Positions 13,801 to 25,379 of a stretch of DNA of 64,000 nucleotides are shown here, piece after piece; position 1 is the stretch's first letter; every line of letters starts with the position of its first letter. The stretch is from positions 57,657,197 to 57,721,196 of the forward strand of contig OX387184.1 in assembly GCA_947561395.2 (NCBI GenBank), given 5' to 3'. The DNA comes from Buxus sempervirens. Its lineage: Eukaryota > Streptophyta > Magnoliopsida > Buxales > Buxaceae. Under the pieces are notes generated by a model. It was not told the DNA's origin. It did no database searches and was given only the letters and a program-made list of their open reading frames with translations. Made by a program: the position numbers and the translations under genes.

Positions 13801-16800
13801 AAGCTCTCCCTTTGTTTGCTTTCAAATATCTTTCTTTTTAACTCATTGCTTGCAACTTTTGGGTCTGAAAATATCTATTATCTCGTAATAAAACTATTTT
13901 ATTTTTCTTTTTATCAACTGCAAGTTAATTATTTGCTATTTTGTTTTCCTCTTTGTTTTTTTCGATCTTGGATTGTTATGTTTGAAAGAACATGTTAAGG
14001 ATCCAACACATATCCTATACCCATACCCATGTTGTGTCATGTCGACACGGGTAGTTCGAAATAATTTAAATTGCCATGTAATATAGCTCAAAGGTAGGTT
14101 CTAAGCGAGGCCAAATGAAGAGCAAGAAATGAAATCACCAAAACTCAACTTCTACCCACCCCACAGCCCCAACCCCAATCTACACACCCAAAAAAAAAAT
14201 TAATAATATACATATATATATATCTAAATAATTTATGAAACCAAACAGACAATGTAGAATAAAGCCCACCAGAAATCAGTCCAGAAATAATCCAAGTTAC
14301 CTAAACCCAAGCTAAACCAGACATTGGCCAAGAAAGGTGGGATCAAAGTTATAATAACTTTCTATTGATTACCCTCTGAATCCTAGAGCATTCATTTAAC
14401 ATCCTATCCATTTTCACGGATGTAGGTATGATGATTTTACACTACAAATTCTCTTTTTATATGATAAAGTGTAAAATATAATTAGCAAACAAATTCAAGT
14501 TCCTCTATTGTGTGTTGCCTCATTTAAGTCTCCCTTTATCATAGTTTCCCTTGCTCAACAATCTATCCGCCACCGAATTAGATGATCTTTCCTAAGACCA
14601 TGATGAAGGGAATTTCACAAGATCTTTTCAATCAAAGTGGCCAATTTCCCTGGTACTTTAAATGGACACACACACACACACAGAGGTAGGCTTATTGACG
14701 ATGACTATATAATTGTAATTCTCTCAAGTGGCCAATTGCTGCTCAAGACTCTTAACGATTGGGTCCAAAAACCATGCTAAAAAATGTTCCCAGTGAAAGG
14801 AAGACCCCAAATATCTCATTGGCTTATGGTTAAGATGTTGAAATATCCCTCAATAGACAAAGTGGTATATCCCCTTTCACTATGAGGTGACAAAAATAGA
14901 AGGCATAATTTTAGATTTTTATAATTTAAAGCAGGGATAAATCATGATACAAAGTGATGTACTGCAAAATTAGATACATAACACAACAACAAAAATGACA
15001 TTGCTTCACTAACACATGCAGCTATTATAAGGGGTTTAATGGGGAGAAATTTTGACACCACCCCTATCCTTCAAATATTTTTATAAATACTTTAGAACTT
15101 GACCCCAAAACACTTATTTTGGGAATTCATCAATTCTCCCTCCATTTTATAATCCAATTTGGAGAGGGCAAGCCTTGGCACAACAGTAAAGTTGCTCCAA
15201 TGCAGCTTAAAGGTCACGGATTCCAATCACAAGAAACAGCCTCCCTACTTGCGGGGGTAAGGCTGCATACAACAAACCTTTTCCAAAACCCGTGCAATGG
15301 CGGGACAGCCTCCCTACTTGCAGGGGTAAGGCTGCGTACAACAAACCTTTTCCAAAACCCGCGCAGTGGCAAGAGCCTCATGCACTGGGCTAGCCCTTTT
15401 TTTTCTTTTCTTTTTTTAACAATCCACTTTGGAAGATTCCAAATAGATTTGATACATAAACTAAATACATTATAATAGAAAATTAATTTTAAAATATATA
15501 TCAAATATAAAAAGAAACAAAAACAGCTTATTAACTAAGAGTTCATAGTTAGGATAGCTACAAAATTATTACTTACTAATAAAAATAACTGTGTAGATAA
15601 TTCAAAATATCTAAGAAACCAAAAAAATTCATTGTATATTTATTTTCATATACTAACTTAATGTTATTTACTAACTTTAAAACGTTGTATAAATCTTTCT
15701 TGAAATATTTCAATGAATAAATGTGTAAAAGCGCATCCCTTACTTCCTTTTGAATGAATTATATTAAATATTATTGTTTCGTTTAATAATGTTTTCCGTT
15801 ATTTGGGTATAAACATTTCTAATTAAGCATACCAAAAACTTTTATTTTAAATTCTCTGTTTTCTTCCTAATGTTTTCCCATTCCCCAACCTTTTTTAAGT
15901 GACATCAATATTTTTCTCAATACATCAAATGATATTTTCTGCTTCCCAACTAGTTAATACATCAGACATTGCCAATATTTAAAACCGTACAAGGGCAAAG
16001 ATCTAACCCTTCAACCAAGAAATTCCTTAAAATATTGCACATCCTTTTCACTGAAATAATTCCTAAAATAGAACCTATTTATGGATTTCCATTAACCCCC
16101 CAACTCTCAAAAACACCTTTATTTACGCTAAAAGGCCTGATTTTCCTCCACCTCCAAAAGCAGAATTGTATCATCTGAAAATTGGAGATGGGGTTTAGTG
16201 TCACTGCCTAAAAACTCAAAGCCTCTAATCAAACACGTCTTCCACTTCTCTAAGAAACCAATTCAATACCTAACCACTAAAGTGAATATGATGCTTATGT
16301 CCTTTGTAACTCTTGTCTTGCTTCAGTTGTTTCAATGCATTGTTGCATCACTGACATAAAAAAAAAAAAAAAAAAGTGAATATGATGCTTCATTTTATAA
16401 ACTGGAATCAGTTGCCAAGACAATCTTGAATGCTATTGGTACAATTAGTATGGTATGCCAGCCATTCCATGCTAATACAGTCCATGACAGACTGCACCAC
16501 TCAATTTTAATAGAAAAAATGTTAAGCTGTTCTGAAATATTTCAAGGCTGATGTTGTTCTGAAACCTAAAAAAAATAATGGTAAACTCTAATATTTTAAT
16601 AGTATAAGGTTTAGCTATGTATATGTATGCTATTTCTCATTTAAAGTGTTGGATAAGGGGGAAATTTTTTTTGTTATTTACAATTATAATAAATATGTTT
16701 CACACCAGTTGCTTTTGCATAAAACCCTTTTATTAGAGGTGAGACCTTTTATTCATTCTCAACAGCAAGAGAATGCTAGACGACCAGTTTCATGAAAAAT

Positions 16801-18837
16801 AAAAATTAAGAAATAAAGTATATTGTAAGAGGCCACTTATTTATAGAAACCTGATCAAACATGTCTGCCATAATAGCCAGCTTATTTGAAAAACCTCACT
16901 TATCAATGTATATTTCAGTCAAACACACCTCAAATACTAACTTTATCCATAAAAATGTTCGCCACATGACAAAAAAGCTCTCCTAAATATAAATTTATTA
17001 CATATCCAATCCATCAATGAGGTTTGATTGTGTCAGAATGTTGTGTGTATTGTCTATTGGGAGGTCCTCAATCACGTAGACAGCTAGATTGAGCATATCA
17101 TTGCTACATGTGGCCAAAAAGGATGCAAAGTTGAATGGCAAGGGACTTACACATGTAGGTTTTCTTTTGAACACCAAAGTTTGCAAACTCATAAAGAATT
17201 TTACAACTTTGTTCAACAAATCTACAAAGGAAAGAAGGAATTCAGTAACAAGTTGTTGTATATCTTACCACATTGGATGCAGTACCTCCAGGGCAACAAG
17301 CAAGTAATATCAAACCAACTGAGAGAGATGGTGAAAGACCCAAGAAGTGGCTAATAATCATTCCAGAAGTTGGCATGATAGTATATTGAGCAAAACATCC
17401 GAATAGTATCTGACCAGAAAACAATTCCAGAACATGTAAACTGATAAGCTCCACTCAAGGGAAGCCTAATATAGCAGAAAGTAAAAACTACCATTTTTTT
17501 AAAAGAAATCTAGAAGTGTAAGTAGTTGAATCACCTAGAACACTAAATATCACACCCCAAAATATGAGAAAACATTACAGAAAATCAAATACTAAGATTG
17601 AAGATAGTTATTTGGTAAGGCATAGCAAGCCAGGCACTAAGCGTAAGGAGTAATAACAGCAGAAAAAATAATTTTAGTATTAGTTCCTAAATACAATATC
17701 CATAATTATTATTTCTTAGCAATTCAATCAACAGATTATAGTTAGATTCTCCAAATCTATTATTGGGGTTATAAAATCATCATCACAAGCCAATGCCCAC
17801 CAAAGTGGGGTCGGCGACACAAATCTTGTCTCTCTATCCTACTCTATCAAAATTGGGGTTATAAAATAATAAAAAAAATTATATTAGGAACTATTTCGGC
17901 ATTTGTGCTATCCATGACCAATCACAATACAGAAGTTTTTTTTTCCCCCCCTATCACAGCTTAGGGCCAATAACTCTACAGTCACAAATATCTCAGCAAA
18001 AATCATGATCAAAAGTGATCAAAATGACAAGAAATTTGCCCATAAATTTTTAATATCGTTATCCTGATGCCTGCGATACAGAATTGTGATCCATAAAAAC
18101 ATTTATGGCTTTTGTGCGTGTATAAGCATCCAGATGAAATCAATAATCTGACCATAACTGAAAATTCGTTGAATTTATGCCCCCAACAATATTTACTAAT
18201 TTTCCGGATTCCCTCAAAAACCTAACAAGAATATCCACATTAGCGAACATCAAATTCGTAAATTTTACAAATAGGCCCAAAAACCCTATTCAATAGTTTC
18301 GACCTAGATTGTACCACAGAAAAAGGTTCTAGGATCCGAACTGAAAGGCATTCAATCTCAACGTCGAAGGGAAAAAAAAAGAAAAAAAAAACCAAAAATC
18401 AGAAATAGCTACAAATATGGATATGAATCGAAGTATAAGATCACCGAGAGAGGCCTTTGCATGAAAAGATTGATTAAGTCTCTGAATTCCAATGTGAGAC
18501 CCATTGCCAGCATTACGAGCCCAAGAGAAATGCTGTAGGAAGCTGGGCCTCTCGTCACAAACCATGAGAAAGCAGATGGCTTCACACAGGCAACAATACC
18601 TCCAAGGGTCACATAAACCGGGTAAAGGCTAGCTGCGGTGCCAAGCATGTTTTCCCATTTGGGTTTCTCTGGGGGAGCAGGGTAAAGCTCATGGCTTCCA
18701 TGAAAGTATCTTATAGAACAGAGTTTTGTCGGCTTTGGTCGTGCCGAGAAGGTAGTTCTTCTGGGTCCGAGAGGAGGAATCCTTGAGTAAGATTGTGGAA
18801 AAGAAAACGAAGGGCGGAGGCAGACAGACAGAGACAT
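6589..18837 (-). CDS. BASS1: Plastid BASS-family sodium/metabolite cotransporter (BASS1-like), 7 exons
   Basis: Seven minus-strand exons join in frame to 401 codons: 18837-18445, 17409-17269, 13442-13287, 13196-13075, 12968-12807, 7104-7044 and 6759-6589 (stop). Every junction has GT/AG and phases match (0,0,0,2,2,0). The product belongs to the bile acid:sodium symporter (SBF) family, carriers of the chloroplast envelope. Residues 1 to about 45 are rich in Ser, Arg and Pro with almost no acid, fitting a transit peptide. Then come hydrophobic helices with family motifs: LVMLAMGLTLEF (about 105-117), FGCFAQYTIMP (134-144), LACCPGGTASN (about 168-177), GDVPLSIVMTVCTT and GMQNSVLGVVLATSHFTSP (347-365). 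The length equals that I recall for Arabidopsis BASS1. The substrate of BASS1 is not established, so the subgroup rests on overall similarity. Introns 2 (3826 bp) and 5 (5702 bp) are swollen by repeats. No lesion is seen and the gene is probably functional. Confidence 0.93.
8283..9330. other. Repeat-derived intron sequence with a poly-G tract (BASS intron 5)
   Basis: The stretch carries GA/CT-rich low-complexity DNA and a run of about 22 G at 8560-8581. Around it are degenerate phrases such as CCCGATAC and GAGTCCGAG, seen in diverged plant repeats. A long minus-strand open frame here is produced by the low-complexity tracts and has no protein-like composition. Homopolymers of this length are often mis-sized in assemblies. 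Confidence 0.45.
9310..9857 (+). mobile_element. 5'-truncated L1-type LINE, 3' end only
   Basis: An open frame at 9338-9694 encodes the C-terminal tail of a plant LINE ORF2, with the phrase AVGWNIWKARNGCIF typical of the segment after the reverse-transcriptase zinc-binding region. A roughly 160-bp untranslated tail ends in 19 A at 9839-9857, as expected for target-primed insertion. The reverse transcriptase and endonuclease are absent. It lies inside BASS intron 5 in the antisense direction. The left edge is approximate and no target duplication could be assigned. Confidence 0.75.
10325..10830. repeat. GA microsatellites and purine-rich DNA
   Basis: There are two blocks. One at about 10325-10550 is degenerate, with GAGGGAGG and AGAGAG motifs. 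The other at about 10739-10830 is an almost pure GA repeat of some 35 units. They lie in BASS intron 5. Open frames across them on both strands are repeat artefacts. Confidence 0.9.
11165..11472 (+). repeat. 154-bp perfect-length tandem duplication in BASS intron 5
   Basis: Two units, 11165-11318 and 11319-11472, each begin AATTTTTCTAGTGAC and end TTTCCCTTGCT. They differ at only a handful of positions (for example GATGTC against GAGGTC, and AACAGG against ACCGGG). Equal length and head-to-tail contact indicate a simple tandem duplication. Confidence 0.9.
12538..12693 (-). pseudogene. Decayed duplicate of BASS exon 5
   Basis: The minus strand just downstream of exon 5 (12968-12807) encodes SSENLFRIKLLVVTVSVP and then LTG, parallel to FSENLVHVKASMVTASVA and LTG in the real exon. 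The nucleotide match continues to the region before the exon's donor (GCATTTTTGTAGGTTTC against GCATTTTTCAGGTTTC). The copy has lost about 10 bases after the LTG codons, shifting the frame into a TAG. It is therefore a dead duplicate exon inside intron 5, probably skipped in splicing. Confidence 0.85.
13640..15150. other. BASS intron 2 sequence, no gene
   Basis: The stretch holds only diverged repeat-like DNA. A segment near 13650-14050 carries phrases such as GTGTCATGTCGACACGGG, a short palindromic motif common in plant repeats. A short CA run lies near 14665-14680. No coding or RNA gene signature is seen. Confidence 0.4.
15164..15420 (+). mobile_element. Au-type SINE with an internal 69-bp duplication
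   Basis: The element starts GAGGGCAAGCCTTGGCAC with the A-box-like CTTGGCACAACAGT and then a B-box-like CACGGATTCCAATC. The Au SINE body follows (AAACAGCCTCC, GGGTAAGGCTGC) and it ends CACTGGGCTAGCCC plus a T-rich tail. Flanks read AATCCAATTTGGA (15151-15163) and AATCCACTTTGGA (15421-15433), a 13-bp target duplication with one mismatch. The 3' body is doubled: a 69-bp unit beginning ACAGCCTCCC occurs at 15236 and again at 15305. It lies in BASS intron 2. Confidence 0.88.
15421..17268. other. BASS intron 2 remainder, AT-rich
   Basis: Apart from poly-A stretches (for example near 16358-16375) and AT-rich DNA nothing is recognised. Short open frames have no protein-like features. Confidence 0.4.
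17786..17850 (+). repeat. Possible SINE-like fragment in BASS intron 1
   Basis: The phrase AAGTGGGGTCGGCGACAC, preceded by CATCATCACAAGCC, resembles a conserved stretch common in plant short interspersed repeats. No boundaries, boxes or target duplication can be defined, so this is a weak call. Confidence 0.3.
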
Positions 18838-19120
18838 GCTTGAAGGCGAGGAAGTGAAAGGGAGCTTGGTGTTTGGTGCCTCTTTCAGAAAATTTACAGA
18901 GAGGAAAGTTCAGATGACGGATGGGGATTTTGGCCGTTGCGAAACGAACGCGAATCCGAGGGCCCATCGACCATTATTGCCGTTGAATTGAATGATTGGT
19001 GAAACGACGCTATCTCCCCCTTTCAGTTACCCCTTAATTTTCTCCCATAAATGTTTTTTTTGTAAGCTAATTTTGTCCGGGTTTAAATTCGAACGTAGAT
19101 GAGAACGTGAAGAAAGGACA

Positions 19121-19789
19121 TAGGTGGCAATTGTGACTTGTGACCCGCCAACCCACCTGGTCTTAGGCGGGTTTGGGTTGACTGTTTCAACGCGTGGGTT
19201 GGGTTTGGGTCATAAATTCTCAACCCGATTATAAACGGGTTGGATTAGGATTTGACCCATCAACCCGAAATGACTCAATTACAATCCAATTATTTTTTTG
19301 TGTAATAGAAGCTTGGAACATTATATTAATAATAGTTGTGGCTACTCAACCTTTCCTCTTTTCATATAAATAATGACAAAGGATAAAGTGAAAAAAGACT
19401 TTCTATATATAAATATTAAATTGAGGCATTAATGACAAGTAAAGTTTTTTTAAACTTTATTATTATGTTTCAGTTCTTTTCTTTATGTTATTTTAGTTCT
19501 ATCGTAATAATTATTGTGCTATTATGCTTGTTAGGTGTGCTTTGTTATTAAAATGAATTAAAAAATAGAATTTGCATAGACTTTGATATTAGAATGAATT
19601 AAAATTTTTAATAGTAATTTAAATTATTTAAACGGGTTGGCGGGTTGAAGCAGGTTAGAGCGGGTTGGATTAGGGTTGGAATATTCCAACCCGTTATTAA
19701 ACAGGCGGGTTTGGGTTGAGCCTTGGCTTGTTAACCCCCTACATCAACCGGACCCGAACCTGCCCGAACCCGACCCATTGCCACCTCTA
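19121..19789. mobile_element. hAT-like MITE rich in ACCCG/CGGGT motifs
   Basis: The ends are TAGGTGGCAATTG on the left and CATTGCCACCTCTA on the right, forming the inverted terminus TAG(A)GGTGGCAA common in plant hAT MITEs. The interior has multiple copies of AACCCG, GGGTTGG and GCGGGTT in both orientations around an AT-rich centre. An 8-bp target duplication is not convincing (AAAGGACA against AGGGTGAT), so it is old or the ends are off by a few bases. It lies about 280 bp upstream of the BASS start codon. Confidence 0.7.
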
Positions 19790-20434
19790 AGGGTGATTAT
19801 AACTTCGGAGTGTTTTAATTGGTAAGCGTAATAGTTGAAAAGAGAAAAAAATGAGGAAGGTCGGAATGGAATATTCCTTCATCTTCCTCTATTAATAGTT
19901 TCAAGTATTAAAACTAGCAAGACGCACGTGCTATACTACACGTGTGCAAGAAGGAAGGGAGAAAAGGAGAACATAAACAAGGATAGTTTTTAAAATTGAT
20001 TGTAAATTTTGACTATTGTACCCTTAATTAATAAATCTTCTCAATAGATGTGTAAGGGCTATTTATGAAAGCTGCACATTTTGTTTGGCATGCTTTTCAA
20101 GGGGCCTATTCCCATAATATATAATATAGATGTTGGTCTTCAAATTGTTTAAAATAAAAAGAAAAAATAAAGGGTTACCACATCTGCCTCCTTGGGTGTG
20201 TGTAAAGACGTTATTTTAGATTTGGAGAATTTGCGATGCACCCCTGAGATTTCTGACAAAAACATAGATCCCCTTGAGGTTCGAGCAATGTACACTTACA
20301 CTCCCTATCGTCAACTAACAACTAACCTGTTGTTTGTTTGTAAAAAAAGAGACCAAGACGCCCTTTGTTTATAAAATTACTTATTTACCCTTATTTTATT
20401 GAAGGAGAGAGAACTAAAATGATTAAAAGATTAA

Positions 20435-21285
20435 GGGAAAATTACTAAAACGACTGTCATTTACAAAATTATTACATAAAAAGTCTTTGAAAAGTCTTTC
20501 CTCCAAAAACCACCACCTTTTTGAAACTATTTGCAAAGTGGTTCACAGATATAATTGTAGTAATTGTAGGATACCATCTTATGCTTCGTGATTGTTCAAC
20601 AACAAACTATTAGTATCCCTCGATTAATAAAATCGTATTCCACGAATATAAATTGTATCTACTGATTCCTAGGATTGTAACCCTTGACATAGATTAATCG
20701 AAATTTAAAACCTCGATGAACATTTTGATTTCAATAAAGTTCATTGATTAATCGGAAATATTAACAATCAACGGTCCATGCTTCATCGAAAATTGTGCCA
20801 CTAGGTGAGTCAAATGATGAAAGTGCGATTAATCAAATTACTTGTGATTAATGGGGATGTATGCGATTAATCAAAAGTCGTTGATACCGGTATACAGGTG
20901 ATACCGGTCCTGTATACCGGTATCACTTGTATACCGCCACCACGTGTATAGATCGTTAATATTTCCAATTAATTGATGAATTTTATTGAAATCGAAATGT
21001 TCATCGAGGCTTTAAATTTCGATTAATCTATGTCATGGGATACAATCCTATGAATCAGTGGATACAATTTATATTCGTGGAATACAATTCTATTAATTGA
21101 GGGATACTAACAGTTTGTCATTGAACAATCACGAAGCATAAGATGGTATCCTACGATTACTACAATTATATCTGTGAACCACTTTGCAAATAGTTTCAAA
21201 AAGGTGGTGGTTTTTGGAGGAAAGACTTTTCAACGACTTTTTATGTAATAATTTTGTAAATGACGATTGTTTTAGTAATTTTCCC
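20435..21285. mobile_element. Long-inverted-repeat element with perfect 9-bp target duplication (MULE-type MITE)
   Basis: Two arms of roughly 350 bp are reverse complements of each other. The left begins GGGAAAATTACTAAAACG and the right ends CAATTTTCCC-like (TAGTAATTTTCCC). The flanks are AAAGATTAA at 20426-20434 and AAAGATTAA at 21286-21294, a perfect 9-bp duplication, which points to Mutator-type transposition. No transposase is present. The central part contains self-complementary GATACCGGTATACAGG phrases. The arms contain degenerate GTATCC...ATTAAT repeats shared with the elements at 50124 and 52144. Confidence 0.9.
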
Positions 21286-21852
21286 AAAGATTAATCTCCA
21301 ACAGCTGCTTTTTTCTCACCTCTCGAGTAAGCGTCGAGTAAAAATAATTAAATAAATGATTAAAAGACAATGAAACTAAACAAATGCTACTTCTTCTCCT
21401 GTCTTACCTAATCTCAAACAAGACAGTGAAACTAAATAAATGCTTAAACGACCACAACAAAATGTATGCCCATGAAGTTCGAATATTTTAGAAATAATAT
21501 ATAGCAAAAGCAAAGGATTCGAATCTCTTATTTGTTTCTTCAAGCAGTTCGATTCACTGGTCAAGAGGGGATTTCACCAGCGAAAACCCAATGCACAACC
21601 ACTACCTAAATGATTTAGAACTTACAGAGAATAACTTACAATAACTTCCAACAACTTCCATAACCCATCTTTTATATAGGGCTTAATGCATATGTCTTAG
21701 AGATGGAAAGATATGTTTGGGAAGACGTCTCTTGGACATGTTAACCAACCGGTCTGGTTAAACCATCATGGGTGAACCAAACCACTAAACCGGTTTTTCC
21801 AACAAAATGAATTGAAGTTTGACTAGCTAATTGATATAAATCATCATCTTAT

Positions 21853-24139
21853 TGTAGACACCCCAAATTGCACAAACAATCATAAAAAATCATTATCTCC
21901 TTGAAAGCCAGCACAGAAATTGAAGAAAATGAACTTTTACCTGTATCCGGTTACTCAGGCCGGATACAAATACTCCTTTGTGTATCCGATGGAACATACC
22001 GGATACATGTGAGCCTTAGTGTATCCGGTAACATGTACCAGATACCTTAAGGCCCTTGTGTATCTGGTCTGATATACCGGATACATTAGTTTTGCTCAAA
22101 ATTAGGGTTTTCCGAGAGAAATCACTTGTTACCATCATGTCCCTCATTTAATGAGGGGAAATCTCGGAAACAACCCTAGGGTTAAGGTTGGGGGGTTCTA
22201 GACATTAAGTTGTGTCTACTAATGACCTTAGCCTTTGCCTATAAATAGGAGGCTCCTCTTCAAGCAAAGGGCCAAGTTTTTGGAGATCGAAGAACTCCGA
22301 GTGAAGAAGGGAACCGCTGCCGGATTGCTTCCAAAACCCCAGGTAAGCCTCAACCTTCATTTATTTTCTGTATTTAATTTATTAGATCTAGATCTCTTCT
22401 TCTACCTTTCTGTAGAATAAAGCCTCTTTTTGTGTGTGAAAATCCTTCCCCGGCTCAAAGTATCTCAAGACTCCCCCTAGCCGTAAAACGTGAAGGCGGG
22501 ATCTAGGAGAAACGAGACTGGGGATTGACCCTAGTGCTAGAACCCATGTAGCATAAGGCTTTTGAATGATTGAAAACCGTTCTATAATCAAAGTACCCTT
22601 GATTATCTCGAAGAACCGTGTTTAACGGGGAGAGAGAACAGAGGGAAACGATAATGGAACGGAACCCTAGGCTATGCTAGAACCTATCTGGTTGAATCTA
22701 TATGCATGATATGTTGTTGTATTAATCTTGCTTGGTTTTTCACTCTTGCACACATATTACGCTCTTTTGGCGGGATAGGCTCATATTTGGGGTTTATTAC
22801 ATTTATTGTGATAAATCTCGAATAAATGGCCTCAATCAATTCTGGAGTATTTTCAAGTGATTTTCAAAAGTTTTGGATTCATCTCACACGAATCTCACAC
22901 ACTTTATCACTTTTTCGGATTTGGTTTTCTTCAAAAAGGGCCTAACTGGACAGCATCTGTACCCTTACTTCAGACGCTCATAACTTCATCGTCCGGATGA
23001 ATTTTGGAGCGATTCCAGAACCATGGGAAAGGTGAGGCTGTCTAGTTTATGTCCACCAAATTTCATAAAGTTCCATCAAACGGATTTTTGACACCTCTCT
23101 GTCGAAGTTAAGTGGACAGTTCAGGTTCAAATACAGAACTTGTCACTTCGACGGACCGCCATGTGTTTGTTTTAAGTCCGATTCGAGTGATTTTTGTTTC
23201 TGAGTTTTCCTTTATGAGTCTATTTTCAAATCTAGTTGGTTTCATAATTTTTGGATTCCATTTGAATTATTGGTAGCCGATTTACTCAGAACTGTTCATT
23301 TGTACTTTTCTGGGTAAATCTGTGATCTTCGGGGCCTGTTCGGGAGACCACCAAAGGCACATCCGAAGGGATTTTTGTATGAGGCTAGTTTCTTTTGAAA
23401 GATGGCCATACAGACTTCAATCACACCAAATTTCGTGGATTTTTATGAAGTGGATTTTTCTATGCAATTTTCCAAAGTTGCCCACTTATCACTTTTAAAA
23501 ATCCCCAGCAGCAACTTCAAAGGAGCATAACTCCTAGAATTTTTATCGGAATGAAGTGAAATTTTGCATGAGACTCTTATTTACCCTAATCTTTCAAATG
23601 GATTTGGTTTGATTCAATTTAAAATGGTATTTGAATGATTTCAAGGCAAATGGCATACTTTTTACTGAATTTTCCGGATTTGATTCAACTTGGTTTTTGA
23701 ATAACTTGTGTTTTGATTTCCATCTTTTTTGTGATATTCCAGAAATGATATTGACATAAGAGAAGATCTAAAATCCATTTAGATCTTCATGTGAAAATAT
23801 CATACATTGGTCCTTTTTCAAGGTTTTCTATGATTTTAGCAACCTTTCTTATTTTTGCATGAACATACACTTGGCTACCACTTCGTGTGGATGAATGGGG
23901 GTGCCTAACACCTTCCCCCGTTCATAATCTAATCCCCTTACCCATCTCTGGATTTGATTTTCAAGTAGGGTTATTTTTATCCTATAATTTGTCCTTTGGC
24001 TATTTTTGCCTACTTTTGAATCTTTTGGTGTCCATTCTCACCCCAAAATTATGAATGGTGGCGACTCTCCCAACTTTTATTTAGAGCCCCGTGTGTTGAC
24101 GGAGGGATGATCATTCCGGTGATTTTCCCATGTCTCACA
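21853..24139 (+). mobile_element. Solo LTR, family Y copy 1
   Basis: It begins TGTAGACACCCCAAATTG and ends CCATGTCTCACA. The flanks are CTTAT (21848-21852) and CTTGT (24140-24144), a 5-bp duplication with one change. The same start and end are found in reverse orientation at 35704-38471, where the target duplication is perfect, which validates the boundaries. A TATA box (TATAAATAGG) lies at 22240-22249, and upstream of it are GTATCCGG/CCGGATAC palindromes (about 21940-22090). No internal retroelement gene follows. The 3' end carries GGTGGCGACTC, a phrase common at the ends of Tat/Ogre-type LTRs. Confidence 0.85.
22240..22249 (+). promoter_or_regulatory. TATA box of solo LTR Y1
   Basis: TATAAATAGG lies about 390 bp into the LTR. 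The homologous LTR at 35704-38471 has the same motif at 37414-37422 on the minus strand, so this is the conserved U3 promoter. A run of palindromes directly precedes it. Confidence 0.7.
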
Positions 24140-24150
24140 CTTGTATATGG

Positions 24151-24550
24151 GGCTCGCACATCAGCTAGAGCCTCTTGCATGGAAGATCAGTTGAAGCATC
24201 CACCGATCTTTGTCATGTGTCTCACTTATACATCATGCCAACTTATCATGATGAAATGGGTTGTACCCTACGATAAGTGGGATTATACCCCATGATGAAT
24301 GGGGTTGTACACTTGTACCCATGACAAGTTGTGTATTACCCAGTGATGAGTTGAGTTGTTCCTTATGACATGTACCAATGATTAGTTGGGATGTATCTGT
24401 GATGAATTGAGTTGTATCCTATGATAAATTAGGTTGTACCTTAATAAGTGATGAATTTGATTATACCCAATAATGAATTAGGGACACATAGCGAAGACCT
24501 GTGGATGCTCCAACCGATCTTCCAGCGTCAGGCTCCAACAGATACAAGGC
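24151..24550. mobile_element. Small inverted-repeat element with 9-bp target duplication and minisatellite core
   Basis: The left arm contains GGAAGATCAGTTGAAGCATC and the right arm its reverse complement with few changes (GATGCTCCAACCGATCTTCC). The flanks are TGTATATGG at 24142-24150 and at 24551-24559, identical over 9 bp. Between the arms is a degenerate repeat of about 22-25 bp with units like TTGTACCCTATGATGA (24240-24480). No transposase is present. Mutator-type, from the target length. Confidence 0.8.
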
Positions 24551-24559
24551 TGTATATGG

Positions 24560-25379
24560 GTAATGAACTTAATGGTTAGCTTTGGATAATCATAGGATAC
24601 TTTTGCAGAAAATTTCAAGAATGCCCATTCGATGTGGATAATCATTGGATAACTGAAGAATTGCAGTTAGTTTGTCTCTTAGGCATTTGGAACAATAGAT
24701 GGTTGGGAATTTTTTTTTAATGCACGTTTTGCGTTGATTATTGTTAGCATTACTACTTCAAACACTCACACTTATGAAAGAACTCAGAATTTGAGGTTGA
24801 ATGGAAGTCTTATAACATGGTTTTTGATTACGTTATGGCAAAACATCAATTTTTCCTTTTTTTTTTTAATTATTTACGTTCTCATATGTTTCGTAATTTC
24901 TTTCTTTTGATGGCACTTTTTTGTTTATTGTCCTCATGGGTTTGTTTAACTTTTATCTTCAATTGATAACGAATGTCTTCGGATCTACTGGGTATTACTT
25001 TGGAGTCTGTTTCTTCTGCTACAAACGGATTGCTACAATCGGTGCTACGCTCACTGATGGTTGCGTTGCAAAGGTTACCCTCCCTTTCTCTCCTTGACCC
25101 TGGCAAGATGAAGAACAAATTCAGGTTGTAGAGGTTATCCCGTTTAGATTTACGCTATTCTTAGTATTGAAGAAAAAACTGATGGCGTGAGCCATTTTTC
25201 GAGGAGAGCTCAATTCTCCATTGAAGATCAGCAAAGGCCGTAGACCTCCAAAGTTTCCCACACTCTAATGCAAAGCACTTCTTCGACAGGTTTTGCCTTG
25301 GCTATCAAAGCTAAGTTCCCTTGGAAATTGGGATAGTTTAGATCCATCTTCAACGAATTTTGAAAATACGTAATCATGT
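24560..25379. other. Unassigned stretch with possible gene remnant
   Basis: A 51-codon frame starts at 24973 (MSSDLLGITLESVSSATNGL...) and ends at 25127. A further open stretch near 25240-25370 reads like coding sequence but is interrupted by stops. The X1 solo LTR inserted at 25380. Neither fragment is recognised and the function is unknown. It could be the edge of a lost gene or repeat-derived. Confidence 0.3.

Noticed and set aside
15214..15504. A 96-codon minus-strand frame and its plus-strand partner
   Set aside because: Both are created by the doubled Au SINE body.
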